In this document: positions 19,187 through 28,889 of the stretch, in pieces
Position numbering within the stretch: the first letter of the stretch is position 1
Layout of the letters: each line of letters opens with the position of its first letter
Source: Arthrobacter liuii
GTDB lineage: Bacteria; Actinomycetota; Actinomycetes; Actinomycetales; Micrococcaceae
DNA length: 64,000 nucleotides
Direction of reading: 5' to 3'
NCBI RefSeq assembly: GCF_014639275.1
Contig: NZ_BMFW01000013.1
Coordinates: forward strand, 1-64,000
Notes under the pieces: model-generated
Told to the model about the DNA's origin: nothing
The model's input: only the letters and a program-made list of their open reading frames with translations
Databases searched by the model: none
Made by a program: the position numbers and the translations under genes

Positions 19187-20533
19187 ATGGCTTCTCAAAG
19201 AGGAGAGTCCACCGGCACCGCGACAACGCGGCGCAAGGGCCTGGACAAGTCGCACTACCTCTACATCGCCGTTATCGCGGCCGTCGTCCTGGGTGCGGTG
19301 GTGGGCCTGCTCTTTCCGGAGGTCGGCAAGTCGCTCAAGCCCCTGGGCGACGGTTTCGTCAAGCTCATCAAGATGATGATCGCGCCGGTCATCTTCTGCA
19401 CCATCGTCCTTGGCATCGGCTCGATTGCCAAGGCAGCGACCGTCGGCAAGGTCGGCGGCCTGGCGCTGCTGTACTTCATCATCATGTCCACGTTCGCCCT
19501 GGCCATCGGCCTGGTGGTGGGAAACCTCATCCACCCCGGTGAAGGCCTGAAGCTCACGCCTTACGACCCCAACAAGAAGGCCGCCACAGACAGCACGGTC
19601 GACTTCCTCATGGGAATCATCCCCAGCGACGTACCTGTCCTGCCCACGCTGCTGGCCGCCATCCTGGTGGGCTTCGCACTCCAGAAGATGGGCGCCCAGG
19701 GCGCCCCGATCCTCAGGGCCGTCGGCTACGGCCAGGCGCTGGTCTTCCGTATCCTCATCATGATCATGTGGCTCGCTCCCGTGGGTGCCTTCGGTGCGAT
19801 CGCCGCCGTCGTCGGCGCCACCGGCGTCCAGGCCATCGTGAGCATGTTCACCCTCATGGTCGCCTTCTATATCACCTGCGCGCTCTTCATCGTGGTCATC
19901 CTCGGTGGCATGCTCCAGGTTGTGGCGGGCGTCAACATCTTCAAGCTGATGAAGTACCTGGCCCGTGAGTACCTCATCATCTTCTCCACCTCGTCCTCTG
20001 AAGCCGCTCTGCCGCGCCTCATCGCCAAGATGGAACACCTGGGTGTTTCCAAGCCCGTTGTTGGCGTCACCGTCCCCACCGGCTACTCCTTCAACCTTGA
20101 CGGAACCGCCATCTACCTGACGATGGCCTCGCTCTTCGTCGCCAACGCCATGGGAACCCCGCTGGACCTCGGCGCCCAGATCTCGCTCCTGGTCTTCATG
20201 ATCATCGCCTCCAAGGGCGCTGCCGGTGTCACCGGTGCAGGCCTGGCCACCCTCGCAGCAGGGCTGCAGGCACACCGGCCGGAACTGCTCGGTGGTGTGG
20301 GCATCATCGTCGGCATCGACCGCTTCATGTCCGAAGCCCGGGCCCTGACCAACTTCACCGGCAATGCCGTGGCCACGGTACTGATCGGGACCTGGGTCAA
20401 GGAGATCGACGGCGAACAGGTCAGCCGCGTCCTCTCCGGCGAGACACCCTTCGATGAGCAGACCATGATCGCCGGCCACGGCGAGATGGCGCCGAAGGAA
20501 GAAGGCGCCCGGACGGTCGCCGCCTCCGCCTGA
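19187..20533 (+). CDS. dctA: C4-dicarboxylate/H+ symporter DctA
   Basis: A 448-residue DAACS-family transporter that imports succinate, fumarate and malate with protons or sodium. Visible family marks are the Ser-rich re-entrant loop SSSEAALPRLIAKMEHLGV, the unwound-helix motif YSFNLDGTAIYLTMASLF, and MSEARALTNFTGNAVAT. Start ATG 19187 follows AAGGAGA; the frame stays open further upstream but has no better start. It is divergent from the CitA-type two-component system, its likely regulator, and ends in a strong terminator. Confidence 0.93.
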   Translation: MASQRGESTGTATTRRKGLDKSHYLYIAVIAAVVLGAVVGLLFPEVGKSLKPLGDGFVKLIKMMIAPVIFCTIVLGIGSIAKAATVGKVGGLALLYFIIMSTFALAIGLVVGNLIHPGEGLKLTPYDPNKKAATDSTVDFLMGIIPSDVPVLPTLLAAILVGFALQKMGAQGAPILRAVGYGQALVFRILIMIMWLAPVGAFGAIAAVVGATGVQAIVSMFTLMVAFYITCALFIVVILGGMLQVVAGVNIFKLMKYLAREYLIIFSTSSSEAALPRLIAKMEHLGVSKPVVGVTVPTGYSFNLDGTAIYLTMASLFVANAMGTPLDLGAQISLLVFMIIASKGAAGVTGAGLATLAAGLQAHRPELLGGVGIIVGIDRFMSEARALTNFTGNAVATVLIGTWVKEIDGEQVSRVLSGETPFDEQTMIAGHGEMAPKEEGARTVAASA

Positions 20534-20553
20534 CCCTGATGGTCGCAGAATGA

Positions 20554-20590
20554 AAAACCGCCCCCGCAGCCGTGCTGCGGGGGCGGTTTT
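20554..20590 (+). terminator. Rho-independent terminator of dctA
   Basis: A perfect 16-bp stem (20554-20569 with 20575-20590), 5-base loop, with the T-run at the end of the right arm. It begins 20 bp after the dctA stop. Confidence 0.88.
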
Positions 20591-20762
20591 CTGCTTCAAC
20601 GCAAACCAACCTTCGACCTCAACTAGAGGGTCAAGGCTCAACATCCGCGGAAAGTCAAGTTCCCTCGAATGCCGTGTCGGGCGCTGTAACCTAGGGAGCA
20701 GAACGAACGGCGCTGCGAGCCAGCGGCAGGAAACCATCGTCATCGAAAGTGTGGATAGATAC

Positions 20763-21662
20763 GTGAGCAGCGAACAGGGTTCAGCAACTCTGGAGGGCAC
20801 GGAATTCGACCTGGAAAACGCGGTGATGGGCCCCACTGGGCGCCCGTACCGCGAGTTCCCGGAACCTGCGCCGCTGTCCTCCCACGGTCCGGCCCGCGTC
20901 ATCGCCATGGTCAACCAGAAGGGTGGCGTCGGGAAGACCACCTCCACCATCAACCTTGCCGCGGCGCTCGCCGAATACGGCCGCCGTGTCCTGCTGGTGG
21001 ACTTCGACCCCCAAGGCGCGTTGTCCGCCGGCCTGGGCGTCAACCCGCATGAACTGGACCTGACCGTCTACAACGTCCTGATGGACCGCAAGGTGGACAT
21101 CCGCGACGCCATCCACCAGACCGGTGTCGAGAACGTGGACCTGCTGCCGGCCAACATCGACCTCTCCGCCGCGGAAGTGCAGCTGGTCAACGAGGTGGCG
21201 CGTGAGCAGGTCCTGGACCGTGCGCTCAAGAAGGTCGAAGACGATTACGATGTCGTCCTCATCGACTGCCAGCCTTCCCTGGGACTCCTGACCGTCAACG
21301 CCCTCACGGCGTCCCACGGCGTCATCATCCCGCTCATTTGCGAGTTCTTCGCCCTCCGCGCCGTGGCGCTCCTGGTGGAAACCATCGACAAGGTCCAGGA
21401 CCGGCTGAACCCGCGCCTGCAGGTGGACGGCGTGCTGGCCACCATGTATGACGCCCGGACACTGCACAGCCGCGAAGTCATCACCCGGCTCGTGGAGGCG
21501 TTCGGCGACAAGGTGTTCGAAACCGTCATCAAGCGCTCCATCAAGTTCGCAGATGCCACCGTGGCCGCGGAGCCCATCACCAGCTACGCCGGAAACCACG
21601 TGGGTGCGGACGCCTACCGCCGGCTCGCCAAGGAGCTGATCTCCCGCGGCGGCGCACCCTAG
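20763..21662 (+). CDS. ParA/Soj chromosome-partition-type ATPase next to scpAB
   Basis: A deviant Walker-A ATPase. The N-terminal ~40 residues are variable, then MVNQKGGVGKTTSTINLAAA, the Walker B region VLIDCQPSLGLLTVNAL, and RRVLLVDFDPQGALSAGLG. It is homologous to Rv1708, which also precedes scpA and scpB, and no parB follows, so it is probably not the main ParABS ATPase. Its role may be in chromosome organisation with SMC-ScpAB, which is inference. GTG 20763 and GTG 20751 are both possible starts. A likely promoter (TAACCT at 20688-20693) gives a leader of about 60 nt. Confidence 0.87.
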   Translation: MSSEQGSATLEGTEFDLENAVMGPTGRPYREFPEPAPLSSHGPARVIAMVNQKGGVGKTTSTINLAAALAEYGRRVLLVDFDPQGALSAGLGVNPHELDLTVYNVLMDRKVDIRDAIHQTGVENVDLLPANIDLSAAEVQLVNEVAREQVLDRALKKVEDDYDVVLIDCQPSLGLLTVNALTASHGVIIPLICEFFALRAVALLVETIDKVQDRLNPRLQVDGVLATMYDARTLHSREVITRLVEAFGDKVFETVIKRSIKFADATVAAEPITSYAGNHVGADAYRRLAKELISRGGAP

Positions 21663-21669
21663 CCACGCC

Positions 21670-22485
21670 GTGGCCGAATCCAAACCTGGCTTTGAGGTGC
21701 GGCTGGCCAACTTTACAGGGCCGTTCGACCTCCTCCTGGGACTGATCGCCAAGCACCAGTTGGACATCACCGAAGTGGCCATCGCCACCGTCACCGATGA
21801 GTTCATCAAGTACATCCGGAAGCTGCAGCGGCTCGGTGAAGAGTGGGCCCTGGACGAGGCGAGCGAGTTCCTGGTAATTGCCGCCACCCTGCTTGACCTT
21901 AAAGCGGCACGGCTCCTCCCGGCCGGTGAAGTCGAGGACGACGAGGACATCGCCCTGCTGGAAGCCCGGGACCTCCTCTTTGCCCGGCTGCTCCAGTACA
22001 AGGCGTTCAAACAGGTGGCAGGCATCCTGGGCGAAACCCTGCACCTGGAAGGCCTGCGGTTTCCACGGCAGGTGGCGCTTGAGGAACACTTCGCGGCCAT
22101 GCTTCCCGAACTGGTCTGGAAACATACGCCACAACAGTTCGCTGCGCTGGCTGAGGCCGCGCTCCGGCCCAAGGCGCCTGCGCAACCACCCCAGGTGGCT
22201 CTTGGCCACCTGCACGGCAGCAATGTCAGTGTCAAGGAACAGGCCGAAGTGTTGGGAAGCCGGCTGCAGTACGAGTCGCCGCTGACCTTCCGTTCCCTGA
22301 TTGCCGACGCCGAATCCACCTTGGTGGTGGTGGCCCGGTTCCTGGCCCTCCTGGAACTGTTCCGGGATAGGGCCGTCTCCTTCGACCAGCTGTCCCCGCT
22401 GGCGGAGCTTGCCGTCCACTGGACGGCCGAAGGCCAGGGCTGGTCGGCGGAAAACCTGAGCGAAGAATATGAGGAGCAACTGTGA
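21670..22485 (+). CDS. scpA: Segregation and condensation protein A (kleisin)
   Basis: ScpA is the kleisin subunit that bridges the SMC dimer and recruits ScpB. The 271-residue protein has the N-terminal ScpA signature FEVRLANFTGPFDLLLGLIA, then KHQLDITEVAIATVTDEF, and a winged-helix C-terminus (VARFLALLELFRDRAVSFDQ). It begins with GTG 21670, 7 bp after the parA stop, and ends in a GTGA overlap with scpB, so the two subunits are translated as a pair. Confidence 0.94.
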   Translation: MAESKPGFEVRLANFTGPFDLLLGLIAKHQLDITEVAIATVTDEFIKYIRKLQRLGEEWALDEASEFLVIAATLLDLKAARLLPAGEVEDDEDIALLEARDLLFARLLQYKAFKQVAGILGETLHLEGLRFPRQVALEEHFAAMLPELVWKHTPQQFAALAEAALRPKAPAQPPQVALGHLHGSNVSVKEQAEVLGSRLQYESPLTFRSLIADAESTLVVVARFLALLELFRDRAVSFDQLSPLAELAVHWTAEGQGWSAENLSEEYEEQL

Positions 22486-23171
22486 ACCCACAAACCCAGG
22501 ACAGGGAGCGGGATGACGTGGAGCCGCAGGACGACTTCGGCCACGGCCGGGATTTCGCCGATCTCCCCGGCGGCGCAAAGGCTGCCCTTGAGGCGGTGCT
22601 CATGGTCCTGGACGAACCCGCCACGGAGGAGGAGCTGGGCGCAGGGGTTGGCCTGACGGTCGGTGCTGTCCGCTCCCTGCTGGCAGAACTGCAGCGTGAT
22701 TATAACGGCTATACTGTTAACGCCCCGGAGATGGAGAGTGCCAGCAATGCTGGCATCGGTTCCAGCCCCCGGGGTTTTGAATTGCGGAACATCGCCGGTG
22801 GCTGGCGGATCTACTCGCGCGCCGAGTTTGCCGACATTGTTGGCAAGTACGTGCTTGAGGGGCAGACTGCCAGGCTCACCCAGGCGGCGTTGGAAACACT
22901 GGCAGTCATCGCGTACCGCCAGCCGGTTTCCCGGGCGCGTGTGTCTGCAATTCGCGGGGTCAATGTTGATTCCGTCGTACGGACGCTGGCCCAGCGCGGG
23001 CTGATCGAGGACGCGGGAACAGATCCCGAGTCAGGCGCGATCCTGTACCGGACTACTTCGTATTTCCTCGAACGGATGGGAATCGGGTCGGTGGGGGACT
23101 TGCCCCAACTGTCGCCGCACCTTCCGGGGCTCGACGGGATCGCAGAGTTCTACGACGCCGGGACTATGTAG
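22482..23171 (+). CDS. scpB: Segregation and condensation protein B
   Basis: ScpB dimers bind ScpA in the condensin-like SMC complex. The 229-residue protein has two winged-helix domains. The second is the more recognisable: LTQAALETLAVIAYRQPVSR, then IRGVNVDSVVRTLAQRGLIE, the conserved ScpB core. A short acidic N-terminal leader (about 25 residues) precedes GGAKAALEAVLMVLDEPATE. The GTG start overlaps the scpA stop by 4 bp. Confidence 0.94.
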   Translation: MNPQTQDRERDDVEPQDDFGHGRDFADLPGGAKAALEAVLMVLDEPATEEELGAGVGLTVGAVRSLLAELQRDYNGYTVNAPEMESASNAGIGSSPRGFELRNIAGGWRIYSRAEFADIVGKYVLEGQTARLTQAALETLAVIAYRQPVSRARVSAIRGVNVDSVVRTLAQRGLIEDAGTDPESGAILYRTTSYFLERMGIGSVGDLPQLSPHLPGLDGIAEFYDAGTM

Positions 23172-23296
23172 GCAGGGCCCCTGCCGGCACCGGTCCACGC
23201 AGCAGGTTTATTTATCAGGGCAGACGAAAGTCTGCACGGCTGGCTAGGGTTGTCCTTGGACACCTCTGCCGGCCAAAACACATTGAAGGACGGGTC

Positions 23297-24505
23297 ATGA
23301 CACAGGCGGGACGCCAGGGTTCACCACGTAACGGTTCAGGACGCGGCGGGAACGAACGCAACAATTCCCAGCAGCGCAATTCACAGGGCGGCAGCTTCGG
23401 CGCAGGCTCCCGCGGCGGGACAGGGAACCGCACCGCAGGGTTCGGCGGGGACCGTCCGCACCGCGCGCCCAAGCCGCGCGAGGAACGCTTCGTCGACCCC
23501 GATCTCGCAGGGGACCAGCCCGGACGTGGAGCTGAGGGCGCCAGGGGTGCCAAGCCGTCGTCGCGCAAGCCTGCTGCCCGCAAGCCCGGTGCCAAGAAGG
23601 CCCCCGGAACTCCCGGGGCCCCCAAGGCCAAGCCGCGTACAGGCGCGCCCGGCGCAGCAGCTTCGCGCGCCTTCGGCAGCGAACGCTTCGGCCAGAACCT
23701 GGGTCCGGTCCGCAAACCGGCCCGGAAAAAGGGCCCCCGCGGCAACGTTCCCCAGTCCGAACTGCACGACGCCGACGGCGTGCGCCTCCAAAAAGTGATG
23801 GCGTCGGCAGGAGTCGCGTCCCGGCGCGTCTGCGAGGAGATGATCGCAGAGGGCCGCGTTGAGGTGGACGGGCAGGTTGTCACCGAGCTCGGTGTCCGCG
23901 TCGATCCCAAGACCGCCGTCATCCACGTTGACGGCCTGCGGATCCAGCTGGATGAGAACCTGGTCTACATGGTGTTCAACAAGCCCAAGGGCGTGGTGTC
24001 CACCATGGAGGACCCCGAAGGCCGGCCCTGCATCAGCGATTTCCTGAAAAGCAACAAGAACACCGGCGAACGCCTCTTCCACGTGGGGCGGCTGGACGTC
24101 GCCACCGAAGGCCTGCTGCTGCTGACCAACGACGGCGAACTGGCCAACCGGCTGACGCACCCGTCCTACGAAGTTCCCAAGACCTACCTGGTCCAGGTCC
24201 GCGGACCGTTCCCGCAGGGTGTCGGCGCCCAGTTGAAGTCCGGTGTTGAACTGGAGGACGGCTTCGCTTCCGTTGACTCCTTCCGCCTGGTGGACTCCAC
24301 CCCGGGCCACGTGCTGATCGAGGTTGTGCTCCACTCGGGCAAGAACCGGATCGTCCGCCGCCTCTTCGATGCTGTCGGCTTCCCGGTCCAGCGGCTGGTC
24401 CGCGTCAAGGTGGGCCCCATCGGCCTCGGGGACCAGCGCCAGGGCAGCATCCGCAACCTGGGCAAGCAGGAAGTCGGCCACCTGCTGGCATCCGTAGGGC
24501 TCTGA
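23297..24505 (+). CDS. 23S rRNA pseudouridine synthase, RluB type
   Basis: Isomerises a uridine of 23S rRNA (in E. coli RluB, U2605). The catalytic unit starts near residue 160 with an S4 domain (LQKVMASAGVASRRVCEEMI) and continues to the RsuA/RluB-type domain with the catalytic Asp in GRLDVATEGLLLLTNDGEL. The first ~155 residues are disordered and unusual: Gly/Asn/Arg-rich, then Lys/Pro/Ala repeats such as KPAARKPGAKKAPGTPGAPK. The whole is 402 residues, well over the ~250 of the core. It follows scpB as in Rv1710-Rv1711. A TAGGGT hexamer at 23244-23249 may be its own -10. Confidence 0.9.
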   Translation: MTQAGRQGSPRNGSGRGGNERNNSQQRNSQGGSFGAGSRGGTGNRTAGFGGDRPHRAPKPREERFVDPDLAGDQPGRGAEGARGAKPSSRKPAARKPGAKKAPGTPGAPKAKPRTGAPGAAASRAFGSERFGQNLGPVRKPARKKGPRGNVPQSELHDADGVRLQKVMASAGVASRRVCEEMIAEGRVEVDGQVVTELGVRVDPKTAVIHVDGLRIQLDENLVYMVFNKPKGVVSTMEDPEGRPCISDFLKSNKNTGERLFHVGRLDVATEGLLLLTNDGELANRLTHPSYEVPKTYLVQVRGPFPQGVGAQLKSGVELEDGFASVDSFRLVDSTPGHVLIEVVLHSGKNRIVRRLFDAVGFPVQRLVRVKVGPIGLGDQRQGSIRNLGKQEVGHLLASVGL

Positions 24506-24508
24506 CGC

Positions 24509-25618
24509 ATGTCCGCGTTCAAAAGCCAGGGCCGCGGCCATCTGGATGGCCCGGTGGTGGTCATCGGTACCGGCCTGCTGGGCACCAGCATCGGACTGGG
24601 CCTGCGGGGGCGCGGCGTACCGGTCTTCCTTTCCGATCCGTCTCCCACCAACCAGGCGGTGGCGGTGGACATCGGTGCCGGGCGTCCCTTGCCGGAGCTG
24701 GGCAGCGGCAAGCCCCAGCTCGTGGTGGTTGCCGCTCCGCCGGACGTTACTGCCGACGTCGTGTGCCAGTCGCTGGCTGACTACCCCGACGCCGTCGTAG
24801 TGGACATCGCCAGCGTGAAGTCGGACATCCTGTCCCGGCTCCGCGGCCTCGGCGCGGACCTCTCGCGCTACGTCGGCACCCACCCCATGGCCGGCCGGGA
24901 GAAATCCGGTCCCGTGGCGGCGCGCGGTGAGCTGTTTACCTCCATGCCCTGGGTGCTCTGCCCGTCGGAGGAGACTTCGGGCCCTGCCCTGCAAGTGGCC
25001 CGTTCGCTCGCCTCGGACCTGGGGGCGGTGGTTTCACAGTTCAGCGCGGACGAACACGATGAAGCCGTCGCGCTGGTTTCGCACCTGCCCCAGATCATGT
25101 CGTCCCTGCTGGCCAGCCGCCTTCAGGGGACGCCGCTGCATGCCTTGTCCCTGGCCGGCAACGGCCTGCGCGACGTCACCCGGATCGCCGCCAGCGACCC
25201 GAAGCTGTGGGTGCAGATCCTGGGTAGCAACGCGGCCAAGGTCGTCCAGATCCTTTACGGTGTCCGCGAGGACCTGAACCGCCTCATCGCCACCCTTGAA
25301 CAGCCCACCGCACCAGGAGCCCGGCTGGATCTGGCCCAGCTCATCAGTGAAGGCAACGCCGGCCAGGCCCGGATCCCCGGCAAGCACGGCGGGCCGCCGC
25401 AGGCATACTCCTGGCTCACCATCCTGGTGGATGACAAGCCGGGCCAGATCGCGCAGCTACTGACCGAAATCGGTGAAATCGGTGTGAACGTCGAGGATCT
25501 CCGGCTGGACCATTCCTCCGGACAGAACGTCGGCATGGTGGAATTGTCCGTGTTGCCCAGTAAGCACGACCACCTGATCGAAGCTCTCAACGACCGTGGA
25601 TGGCGGGTACTTCAGTAA
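24509..25618 (+). CDS. tyrA: Prephenate dehydrogenase with C-terminal ACT domain
   Basis: Oxidatively decarboxylates prephenate to 4-hydroxyphenylpyruvate in tyrosine synthesis. The 369-residue protein opens with an NAD(P)-binding Rossmann motif VIGTGLLGTSIGLGLRG at about residues 12-28. It has the family segments DIASVKSDIL, THPMAGREKSG and the conserved His in LVSHLPQIMSSLLA. The last ~75 residues, from SWLTILVDDKPGQIAQLLTE, form an ACT domain, which usually binds an amino acid, so tyrosine feedback is likely. Its TAA overlaps the cmk ATG. Confidence 0.92.
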   Translation: MSAFKSQGRGHLDGPVVVIGTGLLGTSIGLGLRGRGVPVFLSDPSPTNQAVAVDIGAGRPLPELGSGKPQLVVVAAPPDVTADVVCQSLADYPDAVVVDIASVKSDILSRLRGLGADLSRYVGTHPMAGREKSGPVAARGELFTSMPWVLCPSEETSGPALQVARSLASDLGAVVSQFSADEHDEAVALVSHLPQIMSSLLASRLQGTPLHALSLAGNGLRDVTRIAASDPKLWVQILGSNAAKVVQILYGVREDLNRLIATLEQPTAPGARLDLAQLISEGNAGQARIPGKHGGPPQAYSWLTILVDDKPGQIAQLLTEIGEIGVNVEDLRLDHSSGQNVGMVELSVLPSKHDHLIEALNDRGWRVLQ

Positions 25619-26331
25619 TGACACAGGAACTTCTCGACACTTTGCCCGCGCTTCGCGTCGGACGGCCGTTGGTGGTTGCCATCGATGGGCCGTCCGGTTC
25701 CGGCAAGTCCAGCGTCAGCAAGGAAGTCGCGCGCCGGCTCCGGCTTGCCTACCTGGACACGGGTGCCATGTACCGCGCCCTCACGTGGCACTGCGTCACC
25801 AGCGGCATCGACCTCGAAGACGGTGCCGCGGTGGAGCAGGCGTCCCGGGATTTGGTCCTGGAACTGAGCACCAGTCCGCAGGAGGAATACGTCCGGGTGG
25901 GCGGGGTGGACGTCACCGACGCCATCCGTGAACCCGCCATCTCCTCGGCCGTCAGCGCCGTCGCCACCACCCTCGGTGCGCGGACTGAACTGATCCGGCG
26001 GCAGCGGGACCTGATCGAAAAGCACCACCGCCGAATGGTGGTGGAGGGCCGGGACATCACCACCGTCGTCGCGCCCGGGGCTGAGGTGCGCATGCTCCTC
26101 ACCGCCAGCGAGGAAGCCCGCCTGCGCCGGCGCGGCATCCAGCTGGGCGGGACGCAGGACGCCGAGCAGCTGGCAGCCCAGGTGACGCACAGGGACGCGA
26201 AGGACTCAACGGTGGTGAATTTCACCCAGGCCGCCTCCGGTGTGGTGACGTTGGACTCCTCCAACCTGGACTTCGAACAGACCGTGGACGCTGCCCTTGT
26301 GATCGTCACCAAGGTCCTCAACCGTGACTGA
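25618..26331 (+). CDS. cmk: Cytidylate kinase
   Basis: Phosphorylates CMP and dCMP using ATP. The 237-residue protein has the P-loop IDGPSGSGKSSVSKEVA near residue 22, YLDTGAMYRALTWHCV, and the CMP-binding VVEGRDITTVVAPGAEVR. Start ATG 25618 overlaps the tyrA stop in TAATG; an in-frame GTG at 25600 lies inside tyrA. It is followed by plsC in an overlapping start and then der, the usual actinobacterial order. Confidence 0.94.
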   Translation: MTQELLDTLPALRVGRPLVVAIDGPSGSGKSSVSKEVARRLRLAYLDTGAMYRALTWHCVTSGIDLEDGAAVEQASRDLVLELSTSPQEEYVRVGGVDVTDAIREPAISSAVSAVATTLGARTELIRRQRDLIEKHHRRMVVEGRDITTVVAPGAEVRMLLTASEEARLRRRGIQLGGTQDAEQLAAQVTHRDAKDSTVVNFTQAASGVVTLDSSNLDFEQTVDAALVIVTKVLNRD

Positions 26332-27034
26332 CGCCGCGGCCGGCCTGCCGTCCGGGCTGACTATGGCCTGGAGCAGGCCGGTGGGCTGTGTCCTGGACCA
26401 CCTGGTCTACCGGACCACCGTGACCGGCCGGAGCAACGTTCCCACCGGCGGCCCGGTGATCTTCGCCGGCAACCACATCAGCTTCCTGGACGGGCCGGTG
26501 ATGTTCGGTGCGGCACCGCGGCCCATGCACATCCTGGTGAAGCAGGAAATGTTCAAGGGTTTCCTGGGCCGCGTGCTCACCGCCTCCGGGCAGCTTCCCG
26601 TGGACCGGCGCGGCGACCGGGCAGCGCTGCAGCGCTGCAAGGACGTGCTCGACGCCGGACGTTGCGTTGGGATTCTTCCCGAGGGGACGCGGGGGAGCGG
26701 GGCAGCCGCGGACATCAACGGCGGCGTGGCCTGGCTGGCGCTCAACTCCGGGGCGCCGGTGGTTCCGGTCGCCATCCTGGGCACCCGGCAGGGCGACGAG
26801 CACCTGGACTTCGTTCCGCGGCCCGGGCGGCGCTTCCACGTCAGCTTCGGATCAGCCCTTACCCTGGCCCGCCGGGCCGGAGAAAGCGGCCGTGCTTCAA
26901 TGGACAGGGCGGCGCAGGAAATCCGTGCAGCACTGGCAGGGCACGTCCAGGACTCCATCCAATTCAGCGGACAGCCCCTGCCCTTCACGGACCACAAAGA
27001 CTTGACAGCAGTAGCCGGGGACGCCGGCAGATGA
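26324..27034 (+). CDS. 1-acyl-sn-glycerol-3-phosphate acyltransferase (PlsC family)
   Basis: A 236-residue PlsC-family acyltransferase that would transfer an acyl chain to lysophosphatidic acid at the membrane. The catalytic H-x4-D motif is in [10 protein letters not shown] (about residue 48) and the phosphate-binding motif is PEGTRGSG (about residue 120). No clear membrane helix is visible. The GTG start lies 8 bp inside cmk and the stop overlaps an ATG at the front of der, so it is embedded in the cmk-der operon. A second family member lies at 43254-44078. Confidence 0.87.
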   Translation: MTDAAAGLPSGLTMAWSRPVGCVLDHLVYRTTVTGRSNVPTGGPVIFAGNHISFLDGPVMFGAAPRPMHILVKQEMFKGFLGRVLTASGQLPVDRRGDRAALQRCKDVLDAGRCVGILPEGTRGSGAAADINGGVAWLALNSGAPVVPVAILGTRQGDEHLDFVPRPGRRFHVSFGSALTLARRAGESGRASMDRAAQEIRAALAGHVQDSIQFSGQPLPFTDHKDLTAVAGDAGR

Positions 27035-27051
27035 CCACTAAGGACAATGCA

Positions 27052-28599
27052 ATGAGCGACACGACCCAGTCTTCCGGGCATTCCGGCGCCGACGACGAAT
27101 ACACACCCACAGGCACCGACCAGGTTGCCGAACGGCTGGCAGCGATTGGCGACGACGAAGCGGAGCTGCGTGCGGCCTCGCTCCGGGCCGGCCTGGAAGA
27201 CTACGAGCTTGACGAGGACGACGCCGCCCTGCTGAGCGGCGAGTACGCCGACGAGGACTTCGAAGGTCCCCTCAAGCTGGATCCCGTCCTGGCAATCATC
27301 GGCCGGCCAAACGTGGGAAAGTCCACCCTGGTAAACCGCATCCTGGGCCGCCGCGAAGCCGTGGTGGAGGACACTCCCGGCGTCACCCGTGACCGCGTGA
27401 TGTACTCGGCACACTGGAACGGGCGCAACTTCACCCTGGTGGACACCGGTGGGTGGGAACACGACGCCCGCGGGATCCATGCCCGCGTGGCTGAGCAGGC
27501 CGAGATGGCTGTTGAACTGGCGGACGCCGTGCTGTTCGTCGTGGACTCCGCCGTCGGCGCCACAGCCACTGATGAAGGCGTCATGAAGATGCTCCGCCGC
27601 AGCAAGAAGCCGGTCATCATGGTGGCCAACAAGGTGGACGACTTTGCCCAGGAAGCCGACAGCGCCGCACTGTGGGGCCTCGGCTTCGGCGAGCCCTACC
27701 CGGTGTCCGCCCTGCATGGCCGGGGCGTGGCCGACCTCCTGGACCATGTCATGGACGTCCTGCCCGAGTTCTCCACCATCGAAGGCGTGGAGCGCTCCGG
27801 CGGCCCCCGCCGCATAGCCCTGATCGGGCGGCCCAACGTGGGCAAGTCCTCCCTGCTGAACAAGCTGGCCGGATCAGAACGCGTGGTGGTGGACAACACC
27901 GCCGGCACCACCCGTGACCCCGTGGACGAATTTATCGAACTCGGCGGCCGCACCTGGCGCTTCGTGGACACCGCCGGTATCCGGCGCCGCCAGCACATGG
28001 CCCAGGGCGCCGACTTCTATGCCTCCCTCCGGACACAGGCCGCGCTCGAGAAGGCGGAGGTCGCCGTCGTGCTCCTCGCCGTGGACGAGGTCCTCAGCGA
28101 GCAGGACGTCCGCATCCTGCAGCTGGCCATCGAGTCCGGCCGTGCCCTGGTCCTGGCGTTCAACAAGTGGGACCTGCTCGACGACGAACGCCGCCGCTAC
28201 CTGGAGCGTGAAATCGAGCAGGACCTGGCCCACGTCGAATGGGCGCCGCGCGTCAATATCTCGGCTAAGACCGGCTGGCACAAGGACCGCCTGGTCCCCG
28301 CCCTGGACCTGGCGCTGGAGAACTGGGACAGGCGGATCCCCACCGGACGCCTCAACGCCTTCCTGGGCGAGCTCGTAGCCGCCCACCCGCACCCGGTCCG
28401 TGGCGGCAAGCAGCCCCGCATCCTCTTCGGCACCCAGGCCTCCAGCCGCCCGCCGAAGTTCGTGCTGTTCACCACGGGGTTCCTGGATCCCGGGTACCGC
28501 CGGTTCATCACCCGCCGGCTGCGCGAAACCTTCGGGTTCGAGGGCACGCCGATCGAGGTCAGCATGCGCGTGCGCGAGAAGCGTGGCCGGAAGCGTTAA
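27052..28599 (+). CDS. der: Ribosome-assembly GTPase Der (EngA)
   Basis: Der is an essential double-GTPase for 50S subunit assembly. Two G domains are plain: G1 of the first in [16 protein letters not shown], with NKVD and SALHGRG; G1 of the second in [16 protein letters not shown], with [12 protein letters not shown] and [13 protein letters not shown]. The C-terminal KH-like domain ends in REKRGRKR. About 75 acidic residues precede the first G domain. I chose ATG 27052 because AAGGA lies 7 bp upstream; ATG 27031, overlapping the plsC stop, is the alternative. Length 515. Confidence 0.94.
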   Translation: MSDTTQSSGHSGADDEYTPTGTDQVAERLAAIGDDEAELRAASLRAGLEDYELDEDDAALLSGEYADEDFEGPLKLDPVLAIIGRPNVGKSTLVNRILGRREAVVEDTPGVTRDRVMYSAHWNGRNFTLVDTGGWEHDARGIHARVAEQAEMAVELADAVLFVVDSAVGATATDEGVMKMLRRSKKPVIMVANKVDDFAQEADSAALWGLGFGEPYPVSALHGRGVADLLDHVMDVLPEFSTIEGVERSGGPRRIALIGRPNVGKSSLLNKLAGSERVVVDNTAGTTRDPVDEFIELGGRTWRFVDTAGIRRRQHMAQGADFYASLRTQAALEKAEVAVVLLAVDEVLSEQDVRILQLAIESGRALVLAFNKWDLLDDERRRYLEREIEQDLAHVEWAPRVNISAKTGWHKDRLVPALDLALENWDRRIPTGRLNAFLGELVAAHPHPVRGGKQPRILFGTQASSRPPKFVLFTTGFLDPGYRRFITRRLRETFGFEGTPIEVSMRVREKRGRKR

Positions 28600-28736
28600 T
28601 TGAGACACACCTTGGGACTGATCACCGGAAAGTGTCACTGGCACCCCTCCGGATCGTGTAAGCTCTTCTAGGTGGTTCGGCCGGACTGCTGATGAAAACC
28701 CTCGGGTTTGAGTTCAGCGGAGAACGGCGGAACCAG

Positions 28737-28810
<74 letters not shown>

Positions 28811-28814
28811 CCCG

Positions 28815-28857
28815 AAAGCGGAAAGCGCCGGAGAATCTCTCCGGCGCTTTCCGCTTT
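28815..28857 (+). terminator. Rho-independent terminator after tRNA-Pro
   Basis: A perfect 20-bp stem (28815-28834 with 28838-28857) with a 3-base loop and a T-run at 28855-28860, starting 4 bp after the tRNA. It may also serve the leftward Fpg/Nei gene that ends at 28890. Confidence 0.88.
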
Positions 28858-28889
28858 TTTGGCTGCCTGCGTTGGTTTGGGGCCAGCCC

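Noticed and set aside
23171..23235. Small hairpins after scpB (GGCAGG and GCAGAC-GAAA-GTCTGC)
   Set aside because: They are short and lack T-runs; they may be leader structure for rluB but do not support a terminator call.
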